From assembly GCA_009920225.1 (NCBI GenBank), contig RGAJ01000039.1:1-10343 (forward strand): a stretch of DNA of 10,343 nucleotides, written 5' to 3'. The position numbers were made by a program, and so were the translations under genes. This stretch comes from Paracoccaceae bacterium (GTDB lineage Bacteria > Pseudomonadota > Alphaproteobacteria > Rhodobacterales > Rhodobacteraceae). Each line of letters starts with the position of its first letter. The first letter of the stretch is position 1. The notes under the pieces are model-generated. The model was not told where the DNA came from. It made no database searches and saw only the letters and a list, made by a program, of their open reading frames with translations. Shown piece by piece: positions 1 through 6,885 of this stretch.

Positions 1-914
1 GCATATTTTTTCGGGTTTGCCAAAAACGCCGCAAGGCTGGCTTCGTCCCAGACTGCGCCGTCTGCGTTCATCGCTTGGAAGGTCTTGGAATACTTGAAGC
101 CCTCAACTGCACCAACAGATGCCCCAACAACTCCTGTCAGAAGAGGACCCGATTTATTTTGCGCACCTTCACCAACTTGGTGACAGGCTTTACATTTTTT
201 GAAAACGTTTTCGCCGGCTGCTGCCAATTCTGCGTCGAACGCGGGGGCTGCAGGTTCTGCCGCCGCTTCTTCGGCAGCTGGTGCGTCTGTGCCTTCTTCT
301 TCAGGGGTCACATCCAAAACGGCCGCACGCATCGTAATTTCGACTGTTTCTTTACAATCTGTCATACATGCAGTGTGGAAGGTGCTATATTCTGTTTCAG
401 CCCGATCATCAAAGACGAAACCACCCGCGTTCGGCATTTCGACATCCAAGAAATTTTCGTTCGACAGAACAAAATCCTCGTCCACCAAATCATTGGAATA
501 CAGGATGTAGGCGACGATGGCATAGACATCGTCGTCCGACAGCGACTGTGCATTTCCGAAGGGCATTGAGCGGCGGATATAATCATACGCGGTCGACAAA
601 TAGGGCCAGTATGAACCAACAGTTTTCAGTGGATCATCATGGTTGAGCGTGTCCATGCCGCCTGCAAGCTTGGGCCAGTTATCAACGCCTTCAGCGAAAT
701 CGCCATGGCACATTGCGCAGGCTTCGGCGAACACCTCTTCGCCATCCAACACGCTGCCTGATCCAACGGGCAGACCGGTGCCATCGGGGCTGATATCCAG
801 ATCCCATGCTGCAATTTCTTCTGGAAGCGCGGGGCGCCCCAGACCAAGCTTTTCGGCCGCAACGGGAGAGGCCAGCAAAGTGGCCGCAATTACGGTATTA
901 AGAAATTTCGACAT
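1..914 (-). CDS. soxD: SoxD, dihaem c-type cytochrome subunit of sulfane dehydrogenase SoxCD (3' end missing)
   Basis: Reading the minus strand from the ATG at 914-912 gives 304 codons with no stop before the window edge. SoxD is the periplasmic electron-accepting partner of SoxC, taking electrons from oxidation of SoxY-bound sulfane sulfur. What is seen: a Sec signal peptide (about 1-20, ending PVAA), a first haem motif C66-A-M-C69-H70 with a likely Met117 ligand (SMPFGNA), a Cys183/Cys187 pair, an Ala/Glu/Pro-rich linker (about 202-228), and a second cytochrome domain with haem motif C241-K-A-C-H245. Known SoxD proteins are about 380 residues, so about 70-80 residues, including the likely distal ligand of the second haem, lie outside. 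The start has a strong ribosome binding site (GGGGAGG) inside soxC, and the gene overlaps the end of soxC by 17 bases, which suggests translational coupling. Identity is certain; the C-terminus is unseen. Confidence 0.97.
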   Translation of the reverse strand, partial: MSKFLNTVIAATLLASPVAAEKLGLGRPALPEEIAAWDLDISPDGTGLPVGSGSVLDGEEVFAEACAMCHGDFAEGVDNWPKLAGGMDTLNHDDPLKTVGSYWPYLSTAYDYIRRSMPFGNAQSLSDDDVYAIVAYILYSNDLVDEDFVLSNENFLDVEMPNAGGFVFDDRAETEYSTFHTACMTDCKETVEITMRAAVLDVTPEEEGTDAPAAEEAAAEPAAPAFDAELAAAGENVFKKCKACHQVGEGAQNKSGPLLTGVVGASVGAVEGFKYSKTFQAMNADGAVWDEASLAAFLANPKKY

Positions 915-2166
915 TCTCTGCCTCCCCATTGGATTTCACCCACCAAGTTTGGATACAGTTGTTATGATAGATTGAGTTCAAGCCACGGACGTCGCGAAGC
1001 TGCGCTTTTGTGGGTTGTACATAGCCGGTTTCGTCGTGGGCGCGTGATTGTAGGAACATTTCTTCGCCCTGCCAATCGATGTCCAGATAGAACCGTGTCA
1101 GTGCCATTTTTTGACCCGGTGCAGCCAAGCGCGCGACCTGCCAATTTTTACCACCGTCCAGCGTCACATCAACCTGCGTGATCGCACCACGACCAGACCA
1201 TGCGAGACCTGTGATCACCAATGGGCCTTTGCCATGCGTGATTGGTGATTGTGGCGATGGGCTGGTGACAACAGATTTCGCATCCATCACCCATGTATGT
1301 TTGCGCGATGTGCCGTCTTCCAAGGTGTCGGTGTATTTCGACGTTTCTTCGCGGCTTTCAATCGGCTTGTCGGTCAATTCGACCCGGCGCAACCATTTCA
1401 CCCACATGTTGCCTTCCCAACCTGGGACGACCAAGCGGACAGGATAGCCGTGTTCCTTGCGAAGCGCTTCGCCGTTTGCCTTGAACGCAACCAAGACGTC
1501 ATCCAAGGCTTTGTCCATCGGGATGGACCGGCCGTTTGACGATGCGTCGGCCCCTTCGACATAGACCCAAGTTGCTTCGGGTTTGATGCCTGCTTCGTTC
1601 AGGATGGTGCGGAGCGGCACACCGATATATTCCATATTGTGGATCATACCATGTGTAAATTGTGCGCCATTCAACTGCGCACCCGCCCATTCCATACCCG
1701 TATTTGCAGCGCATTCGCAGAAATACACGTGGCTTTCACGAGGGAAGCGCATCAAATCGTCGTAGGTAAAGACCAGTGGTGTGTCTACCAAACCATTGAT
1801 CATCAAACGATAATCACCTTTTGTCAGTTCAATCGCACCAGAATGGTGGCGTTCAAACGCACAGCCTTGCGGCGTGATTGTGCCATCCAACGCGTGGATC
1901 GGGGTAAAGTTGATCGAGCTGATGGTATCTGCCGTCAGCCATTCAACGTTCCGACGCACAACGTCGGATTCAAATTCGATTGGCAAACCATAGGGTGTTG
2001 CGTCAACGCCATCCCCTGTGGCCTGAGCCCAAATTTGTTTCTCAGTGATAAGTGGGTCACCTGCCGCGGCTGCGGCGCTCGCGGCGACAGTGCCAGCACC
2101 CGCTGCCGCAGCACCAGCAAGGAACTGACGGCGAGATGCTTTTTTGCCTTTGAAGCTGACTGTCAT
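898..2166 (-). CDS. soxC: SoxC, molybdenum-cofactor sulfane dehydrogenase catalytic subunit
   Basis: SoxC is the sulfite-oxidase-family subunit of SoxCD. It removes six electrons from the sulfane sulfur held on SoxY, and its presence predicts complete oxidation of thiosulfate to sulfate. The 422-residue protein starts with a Tat signal (S11-RRQF, then an Ala-rich stretch to about 36), as expected for a cofactor-loaded export substrate. The molybdopterin domain (about 100-290) carries the motif around Cys150-E-Cys152-A-A-N; Cys152 is the position matching the molybdenum-ligating Cys of sulfite oxidases. The C-terminal part (about 300-415) is the Ig-like dimerisation domain. AAAGGAGC lies 9 bases before the ATG. 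It follows soxB after 36 bases and overlaps soxD, so soxBCD look cotranscribed. The sequence is intact and of usual length. A plain sulfite dehydrogenase is unlikely given the adjacent soxD. Confidence 0.97.
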   Translation of the reverse strand: MTVSFKGKKASRRQFLAGAAAAGAGTVAASAAAAAGDPLITEKQIWAQATGDGVDATPYGLPIEFESDVVRRNVEWLTADTISSINFTPIHALDGTITPQGCAFERHHSGAIELTKGDYRLMINGLVDTPLVFTYDDLMRFPRESHVYFCECAANTGMEWAGAQLNGAQFTHGMIHNMEYIGVPLRTILNEAGIKPEATWVYVEGADASSNGRSIPMDKALDDVLVAFKANGEALRKEHGYPVRLVVPGWEGNMWVKWLRRVELTDKPIESREETSKYTDTLEDGTSRKHTWVMDAKSVVTSPSPQSPITHGKGPLVITGLAWSGRGAITQVDVTLDGGKNWQVARLAAPGQKMALTRFYLDIDWQGEEMFLQSRAHDETGYVQPTKAQLRDVRGLNSIYHNNCIQTWWVKSNGEAENVEIS

Positions 2167-2202
2167 TGTCGAATTGCTCCTTTGTTTTAAAATTCTGACG
2201 CG

Positions 2203-3894
2203 TTACGCGCCGACGACCTTAACACTGTTGTTCGGAGAAACCGTGACAGTGCCTTTTTTACGGATATAGCTTTCAACTACGTCCCAGATTTGCGGACCTT
2301 CGGTCCCTTCGTTCACAGATGCCCAACCTGCGACCATGTAGGTTTTGGCTGGGTCGATCATTTCGCCTGTTTTCAACAGCGTCATTTCAGAAATACGGCT
2401 GCCTTGTGGTTTTGAGATGTCGATCCGATATCCCATGCCACCAATGCGCACCATGTCACCGCCCTGTTGATAATAAGGGTCCGTGTTGAACAATGCGACG
2501 TCTTCCAAAATGACATGGATGAACTCGCCGGTCATTTCGGTGCGGTATGCTGCGCCGTAGGTCATTGAGGTTACGTTCCAGATATCTTCACGGGTGATGT
2601 CTTGACCCGGAAGAATGGATGGGCCCCAACGCACGCCCGGAGACATAGAGATGTCTGCATCACGCTCTTCAATCAGGGCATCACAGATCAAGTCATCCCA
2701 TGTTCCGTTAAAGTTGCCGCGGCGATACAGCAGGCTGTCCGTTTGACCAATGATCTCGCTCAATTGGCTTTCATATGGTGCGCGTTGTTCGTCGATCAAT
2801 TTTGCGACGTCTGCATCAGGCGTAATAACATCCGAGAAGATTGGGATGAGTTTATGTTTAAAGCCCATCATGCGACCATCGCGCACATCCAAATCAACAC
2901 GGCTGACAAATTTGCCGTTGGAACCAGAGGCAACAATGATTGTTTCGCCAACCAAAACAGGTTCGGGCAAGGCGTCATGCGTGTGACCAGACAAGATCAC
3001 ATCAATGCCTGACACGCGGCCGGCCATTTTCTTGTCCACGTCAAATCCGTTGTGTGACAACACAACGACGACCTCGGCACCCATGGAGCGTACTTCGTCA
3101 ACCATTTCCTGCATACGCTCGTCGCGGATCCCAAAGCTGTATTCTGGGAACATCCAGCGTGGGTTTGCGATCGGCATATAAGGGAAAGCCTGACCAATCA
3201 CGGCGATTTTTGTGCCGCTGCGTTCAAACATTTTATAGGGGGGGAACAAATCGGTTGGTTCATCCCATTCAGCGTCAAAGATGTTTTGACCCAATGCCGC
3301 AAAGGGAAGGTTTTCAACAATTTCTTGCACGCGCGCAGAGCCAAGCGTGAATTCCCAGTGGAATGTCATCGCATCAGGCTTCAACGCGTTCATGACGTTG
3401 ACCATGTCCTGACCTTCGGTATGGTAACAGGTATAGGACCCATGCCACGTATCGCCACCATCCAAAAGCAATGCATCAGGACGTTCCGCACGGATCGAAT
3501 TGATCACCGTTGCAACGCGATCCAGACCACCGACGCGGCCATATGTCTGTGCAAGGGATGTAAAGTCATTATATGTCAGCGCATAGTGGGAGGGAGAACC
3601 ATCCGCGACACCATAAAGTTTGCGGAAATCTGCACCAGTGATGTGTGGCACGTGACCAAACGCATCCCCGACACCAAGATTGATTTCAGGTTCGCGGAAA
3701 TAAATCGGCTTGAGTTGCGCATGAATATCGGTGACGTGGATCAATGTCACGTTGCCGAACGCATCGAATTGCAGAAGCTCGTCTTGTGTAAGACGTTGTT
3801 GCGCCGCCAAACGGCCCCAATTTCCGAAACCAGACGCCCCGTATAGTGCCGAGGCTGCCATGCTGACTTGAAGAAAATCACGACGAGAGATCAT
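2203..3894 (-). CDS. soxB: SoxB, dimanganese thiosulfohydrolase
   Basis: SoxB hydrolyses the terminal sulfone from SoxY-cysteine S-thiosulfonate, releasing sulfate in the periplasm. The protein has 563 residues, the normal length. It begins with a Tat signal (S3-RRDF, hydrophobic to about 22). The metallophosphatase-like domain shows the metal-site motifs in order: D56-I-H58, G146-G-D148, H179-W-E181 (the SoxB version of the GNHE motif of 5'-nucleotidases), S280-H281-N282 and G303-H-T-H306. The rest (about 340-563) is the 5'-nucleotidase-type C-terminal domain. AAGGAAA precedes the ATG. The 94 bases between soxA and soxB are the longest gap inside soxXYZABCD and contain a strong hairpin and a 12-base palindrome, so soxB may be expressed at a different level from soxXYZA. 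Confidence 0.98.
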   Translation of the reverse strand: MISRRDFLQVSMAASALYGASGFGNWGRLAAQQRLTQDELLQFDAFGNVTLIHVTDIHAQLKPIYFREPEINLGVGDAFGHVPHITGADFRKLYGVADGSPSHYALTYNDFTSLAQTYGRVGGLDRVATVINSIRAERPDALLLDGGDTWHGSYTCYHTEGQDMVNVMNALKPDAMTFHWEFTLGSARVQEIVENLPFAALGQNIFDAEWDEPTDLFPPYKMFERSGTKIAVIGQAFPYMPIANPRWMFPEYSFGIRDERMQEMVDEVRSMGAEVVVVLSHNGFDVDKKMAGRVSGIDVILSGHTHDALPEPVLVGETIIVASGSNGKFVSRVDLDVRDGRMMGFKHKLIPIFSDVITPDADVAKLIDEQRAPYESQLSEIIGQTDSLLYRRGNFNGTWDDLICDALIEERDADISMSPGVRWGPSILPGQDITREDIWNVTSMTYGAAYRTEMTGEFIHVILEDVALFNTDPYYQQGGDMVRIGGMGYRIDISKPQGSRISEMTLLKTGEMIDPAKTYMVAGWASVNEGTEGPQIWDVVESYIRKKGTVTVSPNNSVKVVGA

Positions 3895-3920
3895 GTTTCT
3901 GCTTTCCTTATTTATGCTTC

Positions 3921-3932
3921 ATATGCGCATAT
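3921..3932. repeat. 12-base perfect palindrome ATATGCGCATAT upstream of soxB
   Basis: A perfect palindrome in the soxA-soxB gap, about 27 bases before the soxB start. It is flanked by TTC on one side and TTGAA on the other, which makes the symmetry slightly longer but imperfect. It could be a protein-binding site or a small mRNA stem in the soxB leader. No factor is assigned. Confidence 0.4.
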
Positions 3933-3951
3933 TTGAATGGGTTTGGTAAAA

Positions 3952-3982
3952 GTTAACCCCGCACAAAGCGTGCAGGGTTAAC
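3952..3982 (-). terminator. Strong hairpin after soxA, possible attenuator or mRNA-stabilising stem
   Basis: Arms GTTAACCC (3952-3959) and GGGTTAAC (3975-3982) are perfectly complementary. Inside them GCAC (3961-3964) pairs with GTGC (3970-3973) across one C/A mismatch, leaving a loop of about 5 bases. In the soxA direction the stem begins 6 bases after the stop codon and is followed by a short T run (TTTT), so it resembles a weak intrinsic terminator. Because soxB follows in the same direction, partial termination or 3'-end protection of a soxXYZA message is more likely than full termination. Confidence 0.5.
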
Positions 3983-3988
3983 CAAATC

Positions 3989-4834
3989 TTAGTTGCGTAC
4001 AGATGGGCCTTCGACAGAAAGACCATTGCCGCGTGATGCAACATACAATTCCAACGCGATGAATTCTGCGCCACCGGGTTTGAATGTTTCAGCACGTGTA
4101 TCGCGAACGCAGCCTTTGAAACGATCATGGACTGTGTTCAATTTTGTGTTTTTCAAACGATATGCAGGGAAACCGTTGATTTGACCTTGGGACAGGTGGT
4201 CTGCACGGATCATGTTGCCATAGTTATCTTCATGGCAATTTGCGCATGACAGATCAAGTTGGCCAAAGCGTGTGTAATACAGCTCTTTGCCCTTTTCCCA
4301 AGTCGCTGCAACTGGGCCATCAATCGCCACGTTTACAGGCATGCCGCGTGATTGAACGGACAGAAGAGCTTCCATCGCTGCCATATCACCAGATGTGTAA
4401 CCGTAAGCTTTTGCACCCATTTGATTTTCGCGACAATCGTTGATTTGCATCGCCAATGTGCGAACTTCGCCTGCTTTTTCGTTCCATTTTGGATAAACGG
4501 CACGAACGCCAACCATGCTTTCTGCGACGTCGCCGTGGCAGGATGCACATGATTTGCCTTTTTCGCCTTCGACAGTTGCCCAAGCTTCGGCTGCACCGTC
4601 AACGGCTGCCATACCGGGGTTGTCAAAGTCATCCATTTGCATGGCTTGTGTACCGTCTGAACGGAAACGCCAACCGGACATGATTTCATCCAGCGCATCA
4701 GAAAGATGTGCAGGAGCCGCTGTCTTGGTTACGATTTCCAGATCACCGTTGATCACCAATTCTGCATCTTCGTCTGCGATAGCTGTTGTCGCAAACAGTG
4801 CAGCGGCGATTGCTGTAATTGTTTTCAATTTCAT
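3989..4834 (-). CDS. soxA: SoxA, dihaem c-type cytochrome subunit of SoxXA
   Basis: With SoxX, SoxA forms the cytochrome that oxidatively joins thiosulfate to the SoxY cysteine. The 281-residue protein has a Sec signal (about 1-20, TAIA before DED). Two haem motifs are visible: C96-A-S-C-H100 and C197-A-N-C-H201, which places it in the dihaem SoxA class. Cys134 (NDCRENQ) fits the distal ligand of the N-terminal haem. Cys242 in G-C-V-R-D-T-R-A-E is the conserved active-site cysteine that ligates the second haem and is persulfurated in characterised SoxA. The start has GGGAGGA in front. It follows soxZ after 63 bases containing a hairpin. Intact and of usual length. Confidence 0.98.
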   Translation of the reverse strand: MKLKTITAIAAALFATTAIADEDAELVINGDLEIVTKTAAPAHLSDALDEIMSGWRFRSDGTQAMQMDDFDNPGMAAVDGAAEAWATVEGEKGKSCASCHGDVAESMVGVRAVYPKWNEKAGEVRTLAMQINDCRENQMGAKAYGYTSGDMAAMEALLSVQSRGMPVNVAIDGPVAATWEKGKELYYTRFGQLDLSCANCHEDNYGNMIRADHLSQGQINGFPAYRLKNTKLNTVHDRFKGCVRDTRAETFKPGGAEFIALELYVASRGNGLSVEGPSVRN

Positions 4835-4853
4835 AACTGTTCCTCCCAGAAAT

Positions 4854-4878
4854 GTGGCCCCGCCGCAGGCAAGGCCAC
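4854..4878 (-). other. Hairpin in the soxZ-soxA gap
   Basis: GTGGCC (4854-4859) and GGCCAC (4873-4878) are perfect inverted arms, with a shorter GCC/GGC pairing inside. It lies between the soxZ stop (4898) and the soxA ribosome binding site (about 4842-4848). No T run follows, so it is not an intrinsic terminator. It may be an mRNA processing or stabilising stem or may tune soxA translation. Function is not established. Confidence 0.35.
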
Positions 4879-4897
4879 TTATATACGTCGACCGACC

Positions 4898-5227
4898 TTA
4901 GCCAATCGCCACTTTCTTGCTGTCTTCGTAGACTGAACCGTCATCATCATACCAAGTGAATTTGAATTCACCCGCTTCTGGTACAGTTGCGTCAAACTGG
5001 AAGTATGGGTTTGTCGAAATCGCTGGTTCCATCGCAACGTCAATCACCATCTTGCCGTTAAACTCGCAGGTAAAACGGTTGATGATTGAACGAGGGATTT
5101 TGTTACCATCGCTGCCCTTGCGCTGACCAGATTCCATGTTGTGGCTGATCAAGCATTTCATTGTTACGACTTCACCCGCTGCTGCCTGTTTAGGAGCTTT
5201 TACGCGTGGTTTTACACCGTCTGCCAT
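4898..5227 (-). CDS. soxZ: SoxZ, subunit of the SoxYZ sulfur carrier
   Basis: SoxZ is the partner that binds SoxY and presents its sulfur-carrying arm to SoxXA, SoxB and SoxCD. The 109-residue protein (starting MADGVKPRVK) has no signal peptide of its own. This is normal: the folded SoxYZ pair is exported on SoxY's Tat signal. The all-beta SoxZ fold is recognisable from LISHNMESGQRK (26-37), IPRSIINRFTC (44-54) and NPYFQFD (73-79). Cys54 is the usual SoxZ cysteine. Cys25 sits where I recall a non-cysteine residue in Paracoccus. It begins 21 bases after soxY with AAGGAGT in front. Confidence 0.97.
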   Translation of the reverse strand: MADGVKPRVKAPKQAAAGEVVTMKCLISHNMESGQRKGSDGNKIPRSIINRFTCEFNGKMVIDVAMEPAISTNPYFQFDATVPEAGEFKFTWYDDDGSVYEDSKKVAIG

Positions 5228-5248
5228 GTTGTGTTACTCCTTCTAACC

Positions 5249-5665
5249 TTAGCCGCCGCAGCCGCCGATTGTAACTTTGACTGTTTTCGCCGCACGTTTG
5301 AAAGATCCGTCGGACATTTTCGCGATTGCGACCACGTCTTGTGTACCTGCCAAACGAATACGGGTTGATGCCGCTTGTGTACCAGCCAATTCGCCAAAGT
5401 TATATGTCGCAACGCCAGGTGTTGGGTTGCCCGCCGCCAACAACAGAATCGCTGTCGCGCCTGGTGCTGATACGTCGATTGGAACTGTGTTACCGTTTTC
5501 GGCGATTTCTGGTGCGCCCAGATCAATACCGCCGTCTTCGACACTTGCGCCGCCTGTGAAGGCCGCGATCGCATCGTCTGCCGCCGCATTCACGCGGAAC
5601 GGCAACATGGTCAGGGCCGCTGCCCCGAGCCCAAGCGCCAAAGTATCGCGTCTTGAGAAATCCAT
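5249..5665 (-). CDS. soxY: SoxY, covalent sulfur-carrier protein with GGCGG arm
   Basis: SoxY carries all pathway intermediates on one cysteine near its C-terminus. The 138-residue protein ends in G134-G-C136-G-G138, the diagnostic swinging arm, so Cys136 is the substrate-bearing residue. It has a Tat signal (S4-RRDT, hydrophobic to about 23, Ala-rich cleavage region near 27-29), which also exports SoxZ. The mature part is the Ig-like SoxY domain. AAGGAGAG lies 4 bases before the ATG. It sits 27 bases after soxX and 21 before soxZ, a tight soxXYZ unit. Sequence intact; identity certain. Confidence 0.98.
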   Translation of the reverse strand: MDFSRRDTLALGLGAAALTMLPFRVNAAADDAIAAFTGGASVEDGGIDLGAPEIAENGNTVPIDVSAPGATAILLLAAGNPTPGVATYNFGELAGTQAASTRIRLAGTQDVVAIAKMSDGSFKRAAKTVKVTIGGCGG

Positions 5666-5692
5666 TGTGCTCTCCTTAGTTTAAATTTGTGA

Positions 5693-6169
5693 CTATTCTT
5701 TCAGAGTCGAAAGAAACGCCACGACGTCTTCGATTTCTTGTGCACTTAGCAGCGGATCAAGCGCGCCTTCGGCCGCTTTTCCGGTGTAAGCATTTCCAGG
5801 ACGGGTAAAGCCGTCTACTTTGTAGTAGGCGGGCATGATTGTCCCTTCAAAAGTGTTCTTTGCATTCGCTAAGATGCCGCGGAGCTCCGCAGCGGACCAA
5901 CGATCACCAACGCCGTCCAAAAGCGGACCAACTTCGCCGTGAAACGGTGTGTCTGCCCAAGCTTCTGATGAATGGCATGCAACGCAGTTGCCGCGACCCT
6001 TGTTCACGATAACGTCTTTGCCGTTTACGGGATCACCCGCAACACCTGTCAAAGACTGTTCGATTGCGCCGCCCTCGCCAAAGCTGACATCGGATGGTGC
6101 AACTGTTTCAGCAAAGGTTACATTTGCCAATGCAACGGCCGCTGTAAATGTTAGAGCTGTTAGCCTCAT
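5693..6169 (-). CDS. soxX: SoxX, monohaem c-type cytochrome subunit of SoxXA
   Basis: SoxX accepts the electrons released when SoxA couples thiosulfate to SoxY and passes them to a soluble cytochrome c. From the start at 6169 the protein has 158 residues: a Sec signal (about 1-20, VTFA before ET), haem motif C62-V-A-C-H66, and Met112 (TIMPAYYK) as the likely distal haem ligand. An in-frame ATG 12 bases upstream (6181) is rejected as the start because its own codons contain the ribosome binding site (GGGAGGA, 6173-6179) of the downstream ATG. It is the first gene of soxXYZABCD. The 125 bases before it hold a candidate SoxR operator and promoter. Confidence 0.96.
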   Translation of the reverse strand: MRLTALTFTAAVALANVTFAETVAPSDVSFGEGGAIEQSLTGVAGDPVNGKDVIVNKGRGNCVACHSSEAWADTPFHGEVGPLLDGVGDRWSAAELRGILANAKNTFEGTIMPAYYKVDGFTRPGNAYTGKAAEGALDPLLSAQEIEDVVAFLSTLKE

Positions 6170-6232
6170 GTTTCCTCCCATGGCTACCTAATTTCGGTTA
6201 CGATAGCTGTTGTATACCGTAGGCTACGAACC

Positions 6233-6260
6233 CATATAAACGCAACAACAAATTCGTAAA
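6233..6260 (-). promoter_or_regulatory. Candidate soxX promoter
   Basis: On the minus strand TTTACG (6255-6260) is followed after 16 bases by TATATG (6233-6238), a plausible sigma-70 type pair about 64 bases before the soxX start. The -35 hexamer lies inside the ATTC-N8-GAAT site, as expected for a repressor-controlled promoter. A better-looking -10 alone (TATACA, 6211-6216) lies nearer the gene but has no good -35. The assignment is tentative. Confidence 0.3.
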
Positions 6261-6267
6261 AATGAAT
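6252..6267. promoter_or_regulatory. Candidate SoxR operator ATTC-N8-GAAT before soxX
   Basis: ATTC (6252-6255) and GAAT (6264-6267) are an inverted repeat with exactly 8 bases between. As I recall, ATTC-N8-GAAT is the binding motif reported for SqrR of Rhodobacter capsulatus, a persulfide-responsive ArsR-family repressor closely related to SoxR. The site is about 83 bases before the soxX start and overlaps the candidate -35 element, which fits repression of soxXYZABCD by the SoxR encoded here. Binding is inferred, not shown. Confidence 0.5.
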
Positions 6268-6294
6268 AAATAGTCGCATTTTTTTGTGACGGGC

Positions 6295-6870
6295 CTAGTT
6301 TGAACCGCGTCTCTCGGCGATGCGGCGGGCATGATAACGCTGAAAATCTTCACCATCTTCAATAAGATAGCGTTCTTCTTTGACCCATGTAAACATGTCC
6401 AACGTCGTCGATGCCCCGAAGGCGCCGGGCATCACAGCCACCGCCGCTTGGGGTGCTGTTAGACCCTCTTCGACCTCTTGAGGTAGAAACATAATGGTCG
6501 GTGTAAACAGAATCCCCCATTTGCGCGCAAGCTTGCTTTGCGGCAATTCGTCACCGTCAAAATCGACCGCTTCGGTGTCGCCGTGCAAGTTCAATTGTAC
6601 GACGAAAAAGTTTTCCTCAATGTAATCCGATACCTCAGGGCGCGAAAAAACTTCTTCGTGCATCTTCTTGCAATAGATGCACCCACGCTGTTCAAAGAAC
6701 AAAACCAACCGTTTGCCTTCGGCATTTGCTTCGGCCAAATCTTCGCGCAGGTCTTTGAACGTGTCGCGAAACCATGGCTGGATGTGAAGACCATTGTCGC
6801 CGATTTCAGAGGCCACCGCGAGGGACACGCCCATCACCCAAGCCGCAAAGATAGAAAATAGTTTCTTCAT
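6295..6870 (-). CDS. soxW: SoxW, periplasmic thioredoxin
   Basis: SoxW is the thioredoxin that receives electrons from the membrane protein SoxV and passes them to periplasmic Sox components. The 191-residue protein has a Sec signal (about 1-20, LAVA before SE), then a thioredoxin fold with active site C64-I-Y-C67 (QRGCIYCKKM) and a cis-proline loop at T123-P124. The helix between (PEVSDYIEENF) and the acidic insert near 98-110 are typical of this SoxW-type family rather than classical TrxA. It starts 15 bases after soxV with GAGGAC in front, so soxVW are one unit. A 125-base gap with its own operator candidate separates it from soxX. Confidence 0.92.
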   Translation of the reverse strand: MKKLFSIFAAWVMGVSLAVASEIGDNGLHIQPWFRDTFKDLREDLAEANAEGKRLVLFFEQRGCIYCKKMHEEVFSRPEVSDYIEENFFVVQLNLHGDTEAVDFDGDELPQSKLARKWGILFTPTIMFLPQEVEEGLTAPQAAVAVMPGAFGASTTLDMFTWVKEERYLIEDGEDFQRYHARRIAERRGSN

Positions 6871-6885
6871 TTTTAGTCCTCGTGT

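Noticed and set aside
75..569. Long plus-strand open frame opposite soxD
   Set aside because: It is antisense to a clear SoxD frame with two haem motifs, its residue composition is unlike a folded protein, and it lacks a ribosome binding site.
1639..2190. 183-codon plus-strand frame opposite soxC
   Set aside because: Shadow of soxC. No recognisable domain and no initiation signal.
3286..3846. 186-codon plus-strand frame opposite soxB
   Set aside because: Shadow of soxB, whose metal-site motifs are intact in the true frame.
6273..6290. GTCGCA/TGTGAC with T-rich loop after soxW, considered as a soxVW terminator
   Set aside because: The stem has a mismatch when read in the soxW direction, and the T run is in the loop and on the wrong strand, so it does not fit an intrinsic terminator.
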